Shown: positions 7,201 through 16,346, numbered from the stretch's first letter. The stretch is DNA of 20,536 nt from an uncultured beta proteobacterium (GCA_902826155.1 CADEDU010000101.1:1-20536); one strand, 5' to 3'. Numbers and translations are program-made. The notes: generated by a model from the letters alone, not told the origin.

Positions 7201-8069
7201 AACCCGCCGCGTTTCAGTATCACGCGCCTCCCACCGTGGAGGCGATGCTCGAGTTGCTGGCGAATCACGGCAGCGACGGCAAGGTGCTCGCCGGTGGCCA
7301 AAGCCTCGTGCCGACGATGAATTTCCGCCTGGCGCGTCCGGCGCACCTGTTCGATCTCAACACGGTGAGCGAACTCGACACACTGCGTGCGAGTGCCGAT
7401 GGGCTGGAGATCGGCGCACTGACGCGGCACGCGGCTTTCCACAAGCCGGTGATCGACGGGCCGCTCGGCGTGCTGCTCGCTGATGTCGTTCAGCACATCG
7501 CACACTTGCCGATTCGCATGCGGGGCACCTTCGCCGGCAGTCTCGCGCACGCCGATCCGTCGTCCGAATGGTGCCTGGTTGCCGCGACCTTGGACGCGCA
7601 GATCACCGCCCGCAGTCGCAAGGGTGCGCGAACCCTGCGGGGCGGCGAGTACTTCCAAGGAATCTACAGCACGCAGTTGCGCGAGGATGAACTGCTCACC
7701 GCGGTGCGACTGCCGCGCATGGATGCATCGTGGCGTTGCGGCTTCTACGAGTTTTCGCGGCGCGCAGGGGATTTCGCGCTGGGCATGACGCTCGCCGCGC
7801 TGCGCCTGGACAGCAGCGGCAAGATCGCCGAGGCGCGGGTTGGCGTTGGCGGCATCATGGATCACCCGCAACGCTTGAAGCCAGTCGAAGACGCACTGGT
7901 GGGACAGGTTTCGGACGCCAAGCTTTTCGCAGCGGCCGGCGACATCGCATCGCGATCGGTCGACCCGATGGGGGATCTGCATGCATCGGCCGAGTACCGG
8001 CGTGATCTGGTCCGTGCGACGACGCGACGTGCCTTGGAGCGTGCATTCGCGCAAGGGGCGAAGCCATGA
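7197..8069 (+). CDS. Molybdenum hydroxylase FAD-binding (medium) subunit
   Basis: This is the FAD subunit of a xanthine dehydrogenase/CO dehydrogenase-family molybdenum hydroxylase. It takes electrons from the [2Fe-2S] subunit and passes them to an acceptor. At 290 residues it has normal CoxM-type length. The two FAD motifs are visible: AGGQSLVPTMNFRLARP near residues 37-53 and RGTFAGSLAHADPSSE near 109-124. The N-terminus MKPAAFQYHAPPTVEAM is typical, so the start is secure although no SD precedes it (AACCCATAACAA). The gene overlaps the catalytic subunit by 4 nt. The family includes CO, nicotinate, quinoline, 4-hydroxybenzoyl-CoA and uracil/thymine dehydrogenases, so substrate depends on the large subunits. 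Confidence 0.92.
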   Translation: MKPAAFQYHAPPTVEAMLELLANHGSDGKVLAGGQSLVPTMNFRLARPAHLFDLNTVSELDTLRASADGLEIGALTRHAAFHKPVIDGPLGVLLADVVQHIAHLPIRMRGTFAGSLAHADPSSEWCLVAATLDAQITARSRKGARTLRGGEYFQGIYSTQLREDELLTAVRLPRMDASWRCGFYEFSRRAGDFALGMTLAALRLDSSGKIAEARVGVGGIMDHPQRLKPVEDALVGQVSDAKLFAAAGDIASRSVDPMGDLHASAEYRRDLVRATTRRALERAFAQGAKP

Positions 8070-10384
8070 GCTGGATCGGCCGGTCGATCCGGCGCTTCGA
8101 GGATCAGACGCTATTGCTGGGGCAAGGCCGATTCTTCGCCGACACCGCGCAAGGCGCGCTGGTGTTGCGGTTCGTTCGCAGTGCGGTGGCGCGCGGCGCG
8201 ATCCGCTCGATCGCGAAACCGGAAGGCGGCACGGTGTTCACCGCCGAAGATCTCGCCGAGGTGAAGCCGATCCGGCCGATCCTGCATCGGCCCGACTATG
8301 TGCCGATCGGCCAGCCCGCGCTGGCCACGGGGCGAGTGAATCATGTGGGTGAGCCGGTCGCGGCTGTGGTCGGTGTCGACGGCGCCGATGCCGAGGATTG
8401 GGCGGATCGGGTCGAGGTCGACATCGCGGCCGAAGATCCGGTGGTCGATGTCGACGCGGCCTTGCAGGCGGGCGCGCCCAAGGTCCATCCCGAGGCGCCG
8501 ACCAACATCATCGTCGAGGGTCTGTCGCGCACACCCGGCCTCGACGCCGCTTTCGCGCGTGCGGCGCAGATCATCGAGATCGACGTGCGCGGGCGCAGGC
8601 AGAGCGCAATGCCGATGGAGCCGCGTGGCGGGCACGCCGAGTTCGATCCGCGAACCGGACGGGTCACGCTCACCACATCGACGCAAATGCCGCATGTGCT
8701 GCGCACCGGCATCGCCGATTGCCTGGGCATCGCCGAGTCCGATCTGCGTGTGATCGCTCCGGACGTCGGTGGCGGATTCGGACAGAAGATGCCGTGCGCG
8801 CCTGAGCACCTGGTGCTGGTGTGGGTGGCGCGCAAACTGCGTCGATCGGTCGTCTGGATCGAAGATCGCCAGGAGAATTTTCTCGCCGGCGCGCACGCGC
8901 GCGATCAGCATTACCTGGTGCGCGCTGCGTTCGATGCGAACGCGAAGCTGCTCGCAGTGGATGCAGAGATGCGTTGCAACGTCGGCGCCTATTCGTGTCA
9001 TCCGACCAGTTGCGGCGTGGAGCCGCTCATGGCGGCGGCGGAGTTTCCTGGCCCGTACGACTATCAGGAATACGGCGCGCGTGCGGTGGGAGTCGTCACC
9101 AACACTTGCATGATGGCGCCGTATCGCGGCGTCTCGCGTCCGGTCATCACGCTCAGTGTCGAACGGATGATGGATACGGCGGCCAAACGTTTCGGCATCG
9201 ATCCGCTGGAGATCCGGCGGCGCAATCTGATCTCGAAGTTTCCCTACACGTCGGTGACCGGGTTGGTGTTCGACGAAGGCTCGTATCGCGAAGCGATGGA
9301 GCGCGCCGCGCAGAAAATCGACTTGCCCGCGTTTCGCGCACGCCAGCAGGCGCTGCGGGCGCAGGGGCGCTACATCGGCGTGGGGTTCGCGGTGTTCAGC
9401 GAACGCTCCGGGTACGGCACGCCGGCATTCGCCGCGCGCAAGATGGCGATGGTGCCCGGCTACGAGACGGTCGAGATGGCGATGGATCCGAGCGGCTTCG
9501 TCGAGGTGCGTATCGGTGCCTCGCCGCACGGACAGGGGCTGCGCACCACGCTCGCGCAGATCATCGCCGATGAAATCGGCATCACGCCCGACAAGGTGCG
9601 CGTCATCCACAGTGATACCGATGCGACGCCCTATGGCTGGGGCACGTTCGCCAGCCGCTCTCTGGTACTTGCTGGTGGCGCGAGCAAGATCGCTGCCGGC
9701 CAGCTGGTGCAGCGGCTCAAGCGGGTCGCGTCGGTGCTGATGGAAGCGTCGGCCGAGGATCTCGATGTCACCGAAGGGCAGGTGCGGGTCAAGGGCACCG
9801 ATCGCGCGATGGACATCACCGCGGTTGCGCGCGCGGCGTATCACCAGAGCCACCGCCTGGGTAAGGAGCTCGGGCCGGGGCTGCGCGAGAGCGCGACCTA
9901 TGATCCCGGCGGCACGTTCTCGAACGCGTGCCACGTCGCGCAGATCGAGGTGGATATCGAAACTGGCGGTGTACGGTTCGAGCGATTCCTTGCCGTGGAA
10001 GACGCCGGCGTCCTGATCAATCCGATGATCGTCGACGGGCAGGTGCACGGCGGCATCACGCAAGGCATCGCCAACGCCTTGTTCGAGGAGTTGAAGTACG
10101 ACGAATCGGGCAACTTGTTGACGACGACCCTGGCCGACTATCTGCCGCCGACGATGCTCGAGGTGCCGACCATCGAGATCGAGCATTTGATGACCACGAC
10201 CGATGCGAGCATCACCAAGGCCAAGGGCGTCGGCGAGGGCGGTGCGATCGGCGCACCGGCAGCTGTGATCAATGCGATCGTCGATGCGCTCGCGCCGTTC
10301 GGAATCGAGTTCTTCGAGATGCCGGTGACGCCCGAGCGTATCAGGCAGGAATTGCGGCGAGCAGAAAAGGTGAGGGCGGCGTGA
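8066..10384 (+). CDS. Molybdenum hydroxylase catalytic (large) subunit 1
   Basis: This 772-residue catalytic subunit should bind the molybdopterin cofactor and hydroxylate a C-H bond of a heterocycle or aldehyde. It begins IGRSIRRFEDQTLLLGQGRF, the standard opening. VGGGFGQK falls near residues 234-241, the active-site loop is APYRGVSRP around Y353/R354, and KGVGEGGAIGAP holds the expected catalytic Glu (E724). The loop is not the VAYRCSFR of true (form I) CO dehydrogenase and lacks its Mo-Cu cysteine, so a CO dehydrogenase role is unlikely. The ATG overlaps the FAD gene as ATGA, and its TGA overlaps the GTG of the [2Fe-2S] gene. No signal peptide or Tat motif is seen, suggesting a cytoplasmic enzyme. 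Substrate is unknown. Confidence 0.92.
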   Translation: MSWIGRSIRRFEDQTLLLGQGRFFADTAQGALVLRFVRSAVARGAIRSIAKPEGGTVFTAEDLAEVKPIRPILHRPDYVPIGQPALATGRVNHVGEPVAAVVGVDGADAEDWADRVEVDIAAEDPVVDVDAALQAGAPKVHPEAPTNIIVEGLSRTPGLDAAFARAAQIIEIDVRGRRQSAMPMEPRGGHAEFDPRTGRVTLTTSTQMPHVLRTGIADCLGIAESDLRVIAPDVGGGFGQKMPCAPEHLVLVWVARKLRRSVVWIEDRQENFLAGAHARDQHYLVRAAFDANAKLLAVDAEMRCNVGAYSCHPTSCGVEPLMAAAEFPGPYDYQEYGARAVGVVTNTCMMAPYRGVSRPVITLSVERMMDTAAKRFGIDPLEIRRRNLISKFPYTSVTGLVFDEGSYREAMERAAQKIDLPAFRARQQALRAQGRYIGVGFAVFSERSGYGTPAFAARKMAMVPGYETVEMAMDPSGFVEVRIGASPHGQGLRTTLAQIIADEIGITPDKVRVIHSDTDATPYGWGTFASRSLVLAGGASKIAAGQLVQRLKRVASVLMEASAEDLDVTEGQVRVKGTDRAMDITAVARAAYHQSHRLGKELGPGLRESATYDPGGTFSNACHVAQIEVDIETGGVRFERFLAVEDAGVLINPMIVDGQVHGGITQGIANALFEELKYDESGNLLTTTLADYLPPTMLEVPTIEIEHLMTTTDASITKAKGVGEGGAIGAPAAVINAIVDALAPFGIEFFEMPVTPERIRQELRRAEKVRAA

Positions 10385-10857
10385 ACAGCAAGATCGACGT
10401 TTCCTTATCGGTCAACGGCAAGGTCTACCCGATCAAGGTCGAGCCGCGGCGCAACCTGGCCGACGCGCTGCGCGATGACTGCGGATTGACCGGTACCCAC
10501 GTCGGCTGCGAGCACGGCGTATGCGGGGCATGCACCGTATTGATCGACAATAAGCCGGTGCGCTCGTGCCTGATGTTCGCGGTGCAGGCGGGCGGCAAAC
10601 CGATCCGCACGGTCGAAGGCCTTGCGCAGGGTGACGTGCTGCATCCATTGCAGCAGGCGTTCTGGGAACATCACGGCCTGCAGTGCGGGTTCTGTACGCC
10701 CGGATTCCTCATGCTTGCCACTGGTGCACTGGAGGCCAACCCGCAACTTGGCGACGACGAGCTGCGCCACGTGCTCTCCTCCAACCTGTGCCGCTGCACC
10801 GGCTACCAGAACATCTTCAAGGCGGTGCGCGCCGCGGCACAGAAGATGCGTGGGTAG
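10381..10857 (+). CDS. Molybdenum hydroxylase [2Fe-2S] (small) subunit
   Basis: This 158-residue subunit carries two [2Fe-2S] clusters that wire the Mo site to FAD. The plant-ferredoxin-type cluster uses C43, C48, C51 and C63 (GCEHGVCGACTV and the later RSC). The second uses C102, C105, C137 and C139 (QCGFCTPGF and LCRCTGYQN). All eight ligands are present. I chose GTG at 10381, which overlaps the preceding TGA by 4 nt and begins MNSKIDVSLSVNGK as expected. The frame is open far upstream inside the large subunit, but that part is shadow. It is the only small subunit in the window, so it may serve both catalytic subunits. Confidence 0.94.
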   Translation: MNSKIDVSLSVNGKVYPIKVEPRRNLADALRDDCGLTGTHVGCEHGVCGACTVLIDNKPVRSCLMFAVQAGGKPIRTVEGLAQGDVLHPLQQAFWEHHGLQCGFCTPGFLMLATGALEANPQLGDDELRHVLSSNLCRCTGYQNIFKAVRAAAQKMRG

Positions 10858-10863
10858 GCGCCG

Positions 10864-13161
10864 GTGAGCGCGGCGGGTTACATCGGCCGGCCGCTCAAGC
10901 GGCTCGAGGATCGTCCGCTGCTGCTCGGTCGCGGGCGGTTCGCGGCCGATCAGAATTTTCCCGGTCAGCTCACGATGCGCGTGGTCCGCTCGAGCGTCGC
11001 GTTCGGCCGCATTCGCCGCATCGACGTTCGCGCGGCGTTGCGCGCATCCGGCGTCGTGGCCGTGTGGACCTTCGCCGATGTCGAGCGCGTTCCGCCGATC
11101 GACTTTCGCCTGTCGAAGGTGGCCGGGCTGGAGCCGTTTCGCCAGACGGTGCTCGCGCGCGAGTACGTGCGCTACGTGGGCGATCCGGTAGCGGTTGTGT
11201 TCGCCGAGGATGTGTACGCGGCTGAAGATGCGGCCGAGCTGGTCGAGCTCGACATCGACGAGTTGCCACCGTATCTGCTCGCCAGCGACGAACCGCCGGC
11301 GTTCATGCCTGCGCTGCATCCCGGGCTCAAGGCCGAAGCAGCGGTGGTCACCAAGGGTTACGGCGATCTCGACGCAGCGTTCGCCGGCGCTCACCGCATC
11401 GTCGAGATCGAACTCGCGGTCGGCCGGCATAGCGCAGTCCCGATGGAAACGCGCGGTGCGGTCGCCAATTTCGATCCCGCCGCGGGCCAGCTGTCCATGC
11501 TCGGTGCGGCGAAGGTGCCGCACTTCAATCGCAACACGATCGCCAACATGCTCGATCTGCCCGCGGGCATGGTGCAGTTGTACGAGGGGCACGTGGGCGG
11601 TGGATTCGGCGTGCGCGGCGAGCTGTATCCCGAAGACGTTCTCGTCTGCCACGCCGCGATGCGCCTGAAGCGCCCGGTCAGATGGATCGAGGACCGGTAC
11701 GAGAACCTGATCGCCGCGAACCACTCGCGCGACCAGGTGCATCGATTGCGTGCCGCGGTTGATGCGCGCGGCTTCATTCTCGGGCTGGAGGCACGGATCT
11801 TCGCGGACCAGGGTGGCTACATCCGCACGCACGGGGTGACCGTACCGGATCTGGCGGCGGCGCTGCTGCCCGGCCCTTATCAGGTGCCGGCGTATCGCGT
11901 GACGGCGCATGTGCGGCTCACCAACAAGACGCCGGCCGGCACCTATCGCGCGCCGGGTCGGTACGAGAGCACGTTCGCACGCGAGCGTCTGCTCGATTGC
12001 ATCGGGCACGAACTCGCGCTCGATCCGATCGACGTGCGGCGGGTGAATCTCATCCCCACCGCGCAGATGCCTTTCAATCGCGGCACCGACACCCTGGGGA
12101 CCCACGTCGTCTACGATTCCGGCGACTACGCCTTGCTGCTCGACAAGCTGCTCGCGCATCTGCGTCTGACCGAGCTTCGCGCGAGGCTCGACGCACGACG
12201 CAAGGTCGGTGAGCATGTCGGCGTCGGTCTGGCGTTCTTCGTCGAGAAGAGCGGACTGGGCCCCGCCGACAAGGCGATCGTGACGGTCGAGCCTGACGGG
12301 CAGATCGAGATCGTCACCGGCGCCGCTTCGGTCGGACAGGGGATCGAGACGGCAATGGCGCAGATCTGCGCGGAAACCTTACAGGCGCCGATCGAGTCGA
12401 TGCGCGTCATTCACGGTCAGACCGATCGCATCGACGTGGGCATGGGCGCCTTTGCCTCGCGCGTGACGGTGATGACCGGCTCGGCGGTGATGGCTGCCGC
12501 GCAAACGCTGCGTGAGCAGGCGATCGCGGCGGCGAGTGCCATGCTCGATCGCCCGGCCGGCGAGCTGACGTTCGCGCGCGGCACGGTTACGCACGCCGAT
12601 GGCGCGGCAATCTCGCTGCGCGAGATCGCGCAACGCATGGCGCAGCGCGGCGAACGACTCTCCGCGGAAGGATGGTTTCGCGCCGATCACATGAACTATC
12701 CCTACGGCGTGCACGTGGCGGTGGTGCGCGTCGATCCGGAAACCTGCGGCGTGCACGTCGAGCGTTTCGTCGTCGCGGTGGATCTGGGGCGGATGATCAA
12801 TCCGATGCTGGTCGAGGGCCAGATCGTCGGCGGCGTGGCGCAGGGCGTGGGCGGCGCGCTGTTGGAAGAGTTCGTCTACGACGCGAGTGGTCAGCCGCAG
12901 GCGACGACCTTCGCCGACTACCTCATGCCGACGATGACCGAGATGCCGCCGGTGGAGGCGCTGCTGTTCGAAGACGCACCCAGTCCGCAGAATCCGTTGG
13001 GCGTGAAGGGTGCCGGCGAGGGTGGCATCAACGGTGCAGGTGCTGCGATCGCTGCGGCAGTGGACGACGCACTCGGCCGCCCCGGCGCGATCAGGCGCCT
13101 GCCGATCAATCCCACGCGATTGCATCGTGTGCTCCATGAACGAGGTGAACGAGATGGGTGA
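10864..13161 (+). CDS. Molybdenum hydroxylase catalytic (large) subunit 2
   Basis: This is a second, full-length (765-residue) molybdopterin-binding catalytic subunit. It opens YIGRPLKRLEDRPLLLGRGR. VGGGFGVRGE aligns with the GGGFG motif of subunit 1, the active-site loop is TYRAPGRYE around Y361/R362, and KGAGEGGINGAG holds the catalytic Glu (E719). The start is GTG 10864, 6 nt after the [2Fe-2S] stop, with a weak GGTAGG upstream. Loop and pocket residues differ from subunit 1 (YRAPGR versus YRGVSR, GFGVR versus GFGQK), so it is not a recent duplicate and probably takes a different substrate or acts at another step. It overlaps the next SDR by 8 nt. Whether the two form one mixed complex or swap on shared FAD and FeS subunits cannot be seen. 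Confidence 0.92.
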   Translation: MSAAGYIGRPLKRLEDRPLLLGRGRFAADQNFPGQLTMRVVRSSVAFGRIRRIDVRAALRASGVVAVWTFADVERVPPIDFRLSKVAGLEPFRQTVLAREYVRYVGDPVAVVFAEDVYAAEDAAELVELDIDELPPYLLASDEPPAFMPALHPGLKAEAAVVTKGYGDLDAAFAGAHRIVEIELAVGRHSAVPMETRGAVANFDPAAGQLSMLGAAKVPHFNRNTIANMLDLPAGMVQLYEGHVGGGFGVRGELYPEDVLVCHAAMRLKRPVRWIEDRYENLIAANHSRDQVHRLRAAVDARGFILGLEARIFADQGGYIRTHGVTVPDLAAALLPGPYQVPAYRVTAHVRLTNKTPAGTYRAPGRYESTFARERLLDCIGHELALDPIDVRRVNLIPTAQMPFNRGTDTLGTHVVYDSGDYALLLDKLLAHLRLTELRARLDARRKVGEHVGVGLAFFVEKSGLGPADKAIVTVEPDGQIEIVTGAASVGQGIETAMAQICAETLQAPIESMRVIHGQTDRIDVGMGAFASRVTVMTGSAVMAAAQTLREQAIAAASAMLDRPAGELTFARGTVTHADGAAISLREIAQRMAQRGERLSAEGWFRADHMNYPYGVHVAVVRVDPETCGVHVERFVVAVDLGRMINPMLVEGQIVGGVAQGVGGALLEEFVYDASGQPQATTFADYLMPTMTEMPPVEALLFEDAPSPQNPLGVKGAGEGGINGAGAAIAAAVDDALGRPGAIRRLPINPTRLHRVLHERGERDG

Positions 13162-13897
13162 GCTTGCCGGGCGAAAGATTCTGGTAACCGGCGCCGGAAG
13201 CGGCATCGGGCTGGCGACCGCGCAGGTGCTGGTGCGTGAAGGCGCGAGCATCGCCGCGGTGGTGCTCGACGATTCGCAGCGGCCGGCGGTGGAGGCAGCG
13301 ATCCCGGGCGTGCCGCTCTTCGCGCTCGATCTGACGCAGCGCGAGCGTCGCAATCAGCTCGTCGAGCAGGCGAGTCGCGCGCTTGGCGGGCTCGACGGGC
13401 TGGCTGCTTGTGCCGGCATCTTCATTCGTAAGCCCGGCCTGACGATCAGCGAGGAGGAATGGGTCTCGCAGATCGGCGTCAATCTGAATGCGACGTTCTT
13501 CCTTTGTCGCGCAGTTCTGCAGCACCTGCTGGCGAGCGGCACGAAAGGATCGATCGTCGTGGTGTCGAGCCAGCTCGGGTCGGTGGGGCATCCGAGCGCT
13601 GCCGCTTATGCGGCCTCCAAGTCGGCGCTCAATGGCATGGTCCGCTCGCTGGCGCTGGAAGTCGCGCAGCAGGGCATCCGCATCAACGCGGTGGGGCCGG
13701 GGCCGGTGGCGACCGCGCTCAATGCCGTCGTGCGCGCCGACCCGGCGCGACGGGCCGCGGCGATCGCGGAGATCCCGATGGGCCGTTACGGCGAACCCAG
13801 GGAGATCGCCGAGACGATTTCGTTCCTGCTGAGCGAGCGTGCCTCGTTCACCACCGGCAGCATCGTCATCGCCGACGGCGGGCACATCGCGCGGTAA
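13154..13897 (+). CDS. SDR family oxidoreductase (intact active site)
   Basis: This is a 247-residue classical SDR. The cofactor motif TGAGSGIG lies at residues 12-19, AACAG in the NNAG position near 84-88, the catalytic Ser at 139, and Y152 and K156 in YAASK. The C-terminal TTGSIVIADGGHIAR is normal. Start ATG 13154 is preferred because GAGGTG at 13142-13147 is a good SD; an upstream in-frame ATG at 13136 would add six residues. The gene overlaps the second Mo catalytic subunit by 8 nt and ends the plus-strand run. It may oxidise an alcohol or dihydrodiol intermediate of the same pathway, but the substrate cannot be inferred. Confidence 0.93.
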   Translation: MGELAGRKILVTGAGSGIGLATAQVLVREGASIAAVVLDDSQRPAVEAAIPGVPLFALDLTQRERRNQLVEQASRALGGLDGLAACAGIFIRKPGLTISEEEWVSQIGVNLNATFFLCRAVLQHLLASGTKGSIVVVSSQLGSVGHPSAAAYAASKSALNGMVRSLALEVAQQGIRINAVGPGPVATALNAVVRADPARRAAAIAEIPMGRYGEPREIAETISFLLSERASFTTGSIVIADGGHIAR

Positions 13898-13903
13898 CTA
13901 TCG

Positions 13904-13915
13904 CGGCAATTGCCG
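13904..13915. other. 12-bp palindrome in the 30-bp gap between convergent SDR genes
   Basis: CGGCAATTGCCG is perfectly self-complementary and occupies much of the 30-bp gap between convergent stops (13895-13897 and 13928-13930). It has no spacer loop and no T-run, so it is at best a weak bidirectional termination signal. No other terminator is visible here. Confidence 0.3.
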
Positions 13916-13927
13916 GTCAGCGGACCG

Positions 13928-14701
13928 TCACCACGAGTTGTACCCGCCGTCGACCACCAGGTCGGCTCCGGTCATGAAACTCGAGGCATCGCTGGCCAGA
14001 TAGAGCGCGGCGCGGGCCATCTCCTCGGGCAGCCCGAGTCGCCCGAGAATATGGTGAGCGGCCAGCGTCTTGCGGGCCTCTTCCATCGTGCCGTAGCGAA
14101 TCGTCATGCGATCGGTTTCGGTCGCACCGGGCGAGAGCGTGTTGACGCGGATCTTCTGTTTGGCATGATCGATCGCCATCGCCCGGGCGAGCGAGAGCAG
14201 GGCGCCCTTGGTGCTGCAATACACGGCGCGATCGTTCACCGCGGTACTACCAAGCTGCGACGCGACGTGGATGATCGAGCCACCGCCCGCCCGGTCCATG
14301 ATCGGGATCACCCATTTGCTCATGAGGAAGGCCCCGCCGACGTTGATGCCGAACACCTCGTGCCACAGCTCGGGCGGGCAGGTGACCACCGTGTGGCTCG
14401 GCTCACACGCCGCCGCGCCGTTCATGAGCACGCGAATCGACGGGCCGAGTTCGCGCACGATGCGATCGACGGCGGCCTTGGTTTCCTCCGGCGAGGCGAT
14501 ATTGCAGACCATCGCCAGCACTTTCTGGCCGGTGCGCTGCACCAGCCGCGCGGTCTCGTCGAGCTTCTCCTGCGAGATGTCCAGGCATGCAACGCTCGCG
14601 CCGGCGTTGGCGAACTCCACGGCGGTCGCCCGGCCGATGCCGCCGCCCGCTCCGGTGATGATGGCCACACGGCCGGTGAGCTTGAAGTGATCGAGCGACA
14701 T
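13928..14701 (-). CDS. SDR family oxidoreductase (intact active site)
   Basis: This 257-residue classical SDR has TGAGGGIG at residues 16-23, NGAA at 94-97 in place of NNAG, S148 in VASQLGS, and Y161/K165 in YCSTK. Its C-terminus is MTGADLVVDGGYNSW. The start is ATG 14701, with AAGAGGAG 9 nt upstream (14711-14718). The frame continues upstream, but that part overlaps the ATPase gene and does not look like SDR sequence. It is the last gene of the minus-strand importer operon, 20 nt after the ATPase, so its substrate is probably linked to the imported compound. FabG-like reductases share this architecture, but there is no fatty-acid context. Confidence 0.93.
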   Translation of the reverse strand: MSLDHFKLTGRVAIITGAGGGIGRATAVEFANAGASVACLDISQEKLDETARLVQRTGQKVLAMVCNIASPEETKAAVDRIVRELGPSIRVLMNGAAACEPSHTVVTCPPELWHEVFGINVGGAFLMSKWVIPIMDRAGGGSIIHVASQLGSTAVNDRAVYCSTKGALLSLARAMAIDHAKQKIRVNTLSPGATETDRMTIRYGTMEEARKTLAAHHILGRLGLPEEMARAALYLASDASSFMTGADLVVDGGYNSW

Positions 14702-14721
14702 GCGCTGCCCCTCCTCTTGTT

Positions 14722-15519
14722 TTAGGCGACCAACGAACCGACCGGCGGACTCAACCCTGGGTCGGGGTCGTTCTGCTGGATCATCGCTTGAATGCGCCCG
14801 CGCAAGCCGGGCAACTCGCTGCGCGGCCACCGGGTGAGCGGCAGATCGGCGAGCAACCTGGCGGGGCGTCCGAAGACGAGCAGACGATCGGCCGTCTCGA
14901 TCGCCTCCTCGAGCTGATGGGTCACGAAGATCGCGGTCTTGCCCTCGGCGCGGACCATCTCGAAGAACTGCGTGCGAATCTGCATCGCGGTGACTTCGTC
15001 GAGATGACCGAACGCCTCGTCGGCGAGCAGGATGTTCGGATTCAAGGCGAACGCGCGCGCGAGCGCGGCCCGCTGGCGCATGCCGCCGGACAGCTCATTG
15101 GGGAACGCCCGCAGGAAGTTCTCCAGCCCCAATCGATCGAGCCACACGCGCGCGCGCTGCTGCTGCTCTGCCGGGTCGACGCCCATGATCTCGAGCCCGA
15201 GCGTCACGTTGTCGAGCAGCGTGCGCCACGGCAGCAGCCTATCCTGCTGGAAGATGATGCCGATGCGGCCTCGAAACGAATCGAAGTCCGGGCCGTAAGG
15301 CGTGCGCCCGCCGATCTCGATCCGGCCCTCGGTGGGCGCTTCGAGGCCGGTCAGGATGTTGAAGAAGGTCGATTTGCCGCAGCCTGTCTTGCCGACCACC
15401 GCGACGATCTCGCCGCGCGCGATCGCGAAATCGAGTTGCTCGATCGCCACCACCGCGGTGCCCGCGCCCTTCTGGCGGAACACCTTGCGCAGCCCCTGCA
15501 CGCGAATGTCGGTGTCCAT
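14722..15519 (-). CDS. ABC transporter ATP-binding protein, SsuB/TauB type
   Basis: This 265-residue ATPase belongs to the nitrate/sulfonate/taurine/pyrimidine-precursor importer class. Walker A is GKTGCGKST (43-51), the Q-loop FQQDRLLPWRT (90-100, with the class-typical LLPW), the signature LSGGMRQR (143-150), Walker B ILLADEAFGHLD (163-174), and the H-loop H201 in VTHQLEEA. It follows the permease with one base between them (15520). The C-terminal tail after residue 240 is rich in Pro and Asp. Substrate is set by the binding protein at 16364-17347. Confidence 0.94.
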   Translation of the reverse strand: MDTDIRVQGLRKVFRQKGAGTAVVAIEQLDFAIARGEIVAVVGKTGCGKSTFFNILTGLEAPTEGRIEIGGRTPYGPDFDSFRGRIGIIFQQDRLLPWRTLLDNVTLGLEIMGVDPAEQQQRARVWLDRLGLENFLRAFPNELSGGMRQRAALARAFALNPNILLADEAFGHLDEVTAMQIRTQFFEMVRAEGKTAIFVTHQLEEAIETADRLLVFGRPARLLADLPLTRWPRSELPGLRGRIQAMIQQNDPDPGLSPPVGSLVA

Positions 15520-15520
15520 C

Positions 15521-16309
15521 TCAGTCGCGCCACACGAGAAGCTTGCGCTCGATGTAGCTCACCGCCATCTGCGCGAGCATCAGGATCACCACCAGCACCA
15601 CCGTCCAGGCGAACACGTCGGCCACCGAGAACGTCTCGTTCGCCTGCATCAGCGCGTAACCGATCCCCGATGTCGCGCCGACCAGTTCGGCCATCGTTAC
15701 CACTCGAATCGCCAGGCTCAGATTGACCTTCCAGCTGGTGAGGATCGAGGGCACCGTCGCCGGCAGGATGAGCTTGGTGAAGAACTGCCGCGCCGAGGGG
15801 CGCAATGCTCGCACCATGTCGCGCAGGTCGCGCCGCACGCCCTGCATGCCGTCGAGCAGGTCGATGACGAAGATCGGCGCGCACACCATGATCAGGATGA
15901 ACGCGATGCGGACTTCGCGCATCTTGAACCAGAGCACAGCGAACAGGATCCAGCACAGTACCGGCACCGCCATGAGCAGCTTCACCATCGGCATGCCGTA
16001 GCGCTCGACCCGCTCCCACCAATACATGGCCATTGCCAGCGCGAGACCGATGGCAAACGACACCACCAGTGCAACCGCCACGCGCGCAACGGTGATCAGG
16101 ATGTAGTCGGGCTGACCGAAGATGTCGAGCAGGCTCTTGCCGATGCGCGCCCAGCTCGGCGCCACGAACGGCGGCAGCACCATCGATGCGAAATGCCACA
16201 GCACGAAGAACGCCGCGAAGGTGATGAAGGCTTCCTTGGGCCATGCGCCGGCGTGACCGACGTCGATCGACGCCGCCTCGCCGGGGCGGCGTTGCGTCCC
16301 CTCAGTCAA
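15521..16309 (-). CDS. ABC transporter permease, SsuC/TauC type
   Basis: This 262-residue inner-membrane permease shows about six hydrophobic spans after a polar N-terminal stretch. The cytoplasmic coupling loop reads RPSARQFFTKLILPATVPSI, where ILP is typical of binding-protein-dependent permeases. The start is TTG at 16309-16307: GAGAGGA lies 7 nt upstream, and no ATG gives a normal N-terminus. It sits between the binding protein (54-nt gap) and the ATPase (1 nt), forming a complete importer. Confidence 0.9.
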   Translation of the reverse strand: MTEGTQRRPGEAASIDVGHAGAWPKEAFITFAAFFVLWHFASMVLPPFVAPSWARIGKSLLDIFGQPDYILITVARVAVALVVSFAIGLALAMAMYWWERVERYGMPMVKLLMAVPVLCWILFAVLWFKMREVRIAFILIMVCAPIFVIDLLDGMQGVRRDLRDMVRALRPSARQFFTKLILPATVPSILTSWKVNLSLAIRVVTMAELVGATSGIGYALMQANETFSVADVFAWTVVLVVILMLAQMAVSYIERKLLVWRD

Positions 16310-16346
16310 GGCTCGATCCTCTCGAAGTGGGTTTCTGGTTTGTCTC

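Noticed and set aside
8111..10186. 691-codon antisense open frame opposite Mo catalytic subunit 1
   Set aside because: It is His/Arg/Asp-rich low-complexity translation typical of a GC-rich shadow frame; the plus strand carries a clear, full-length enzyme.
8066..10384. Aerobic CO dehydrogenase large subunit (CoxL)
   Set aside because: The diagnostic VAYRCSFR loop with the Cu-binding Cys is absent; the loop reads APYRGVSRP.
10405..12216. 603-codon antisense open frame opposite the [2Fe-2S] subunit and catalytic subunit 2
   Set aside because: Same shadow composition; both plus-strand genes have all family motifs.
13904..13915. Strong bidirectional intrinsic terminator
   Set aside because: The palindrome has no loop and no flanking T-runs; kept only as a weak element.
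14702..14830. N-terminal extension of the minus-strand SDR to 14830
   Set aside because: It overlaps the ATPase gene, is Arg-rich shadow, and a good SD precedes ATG 14701.
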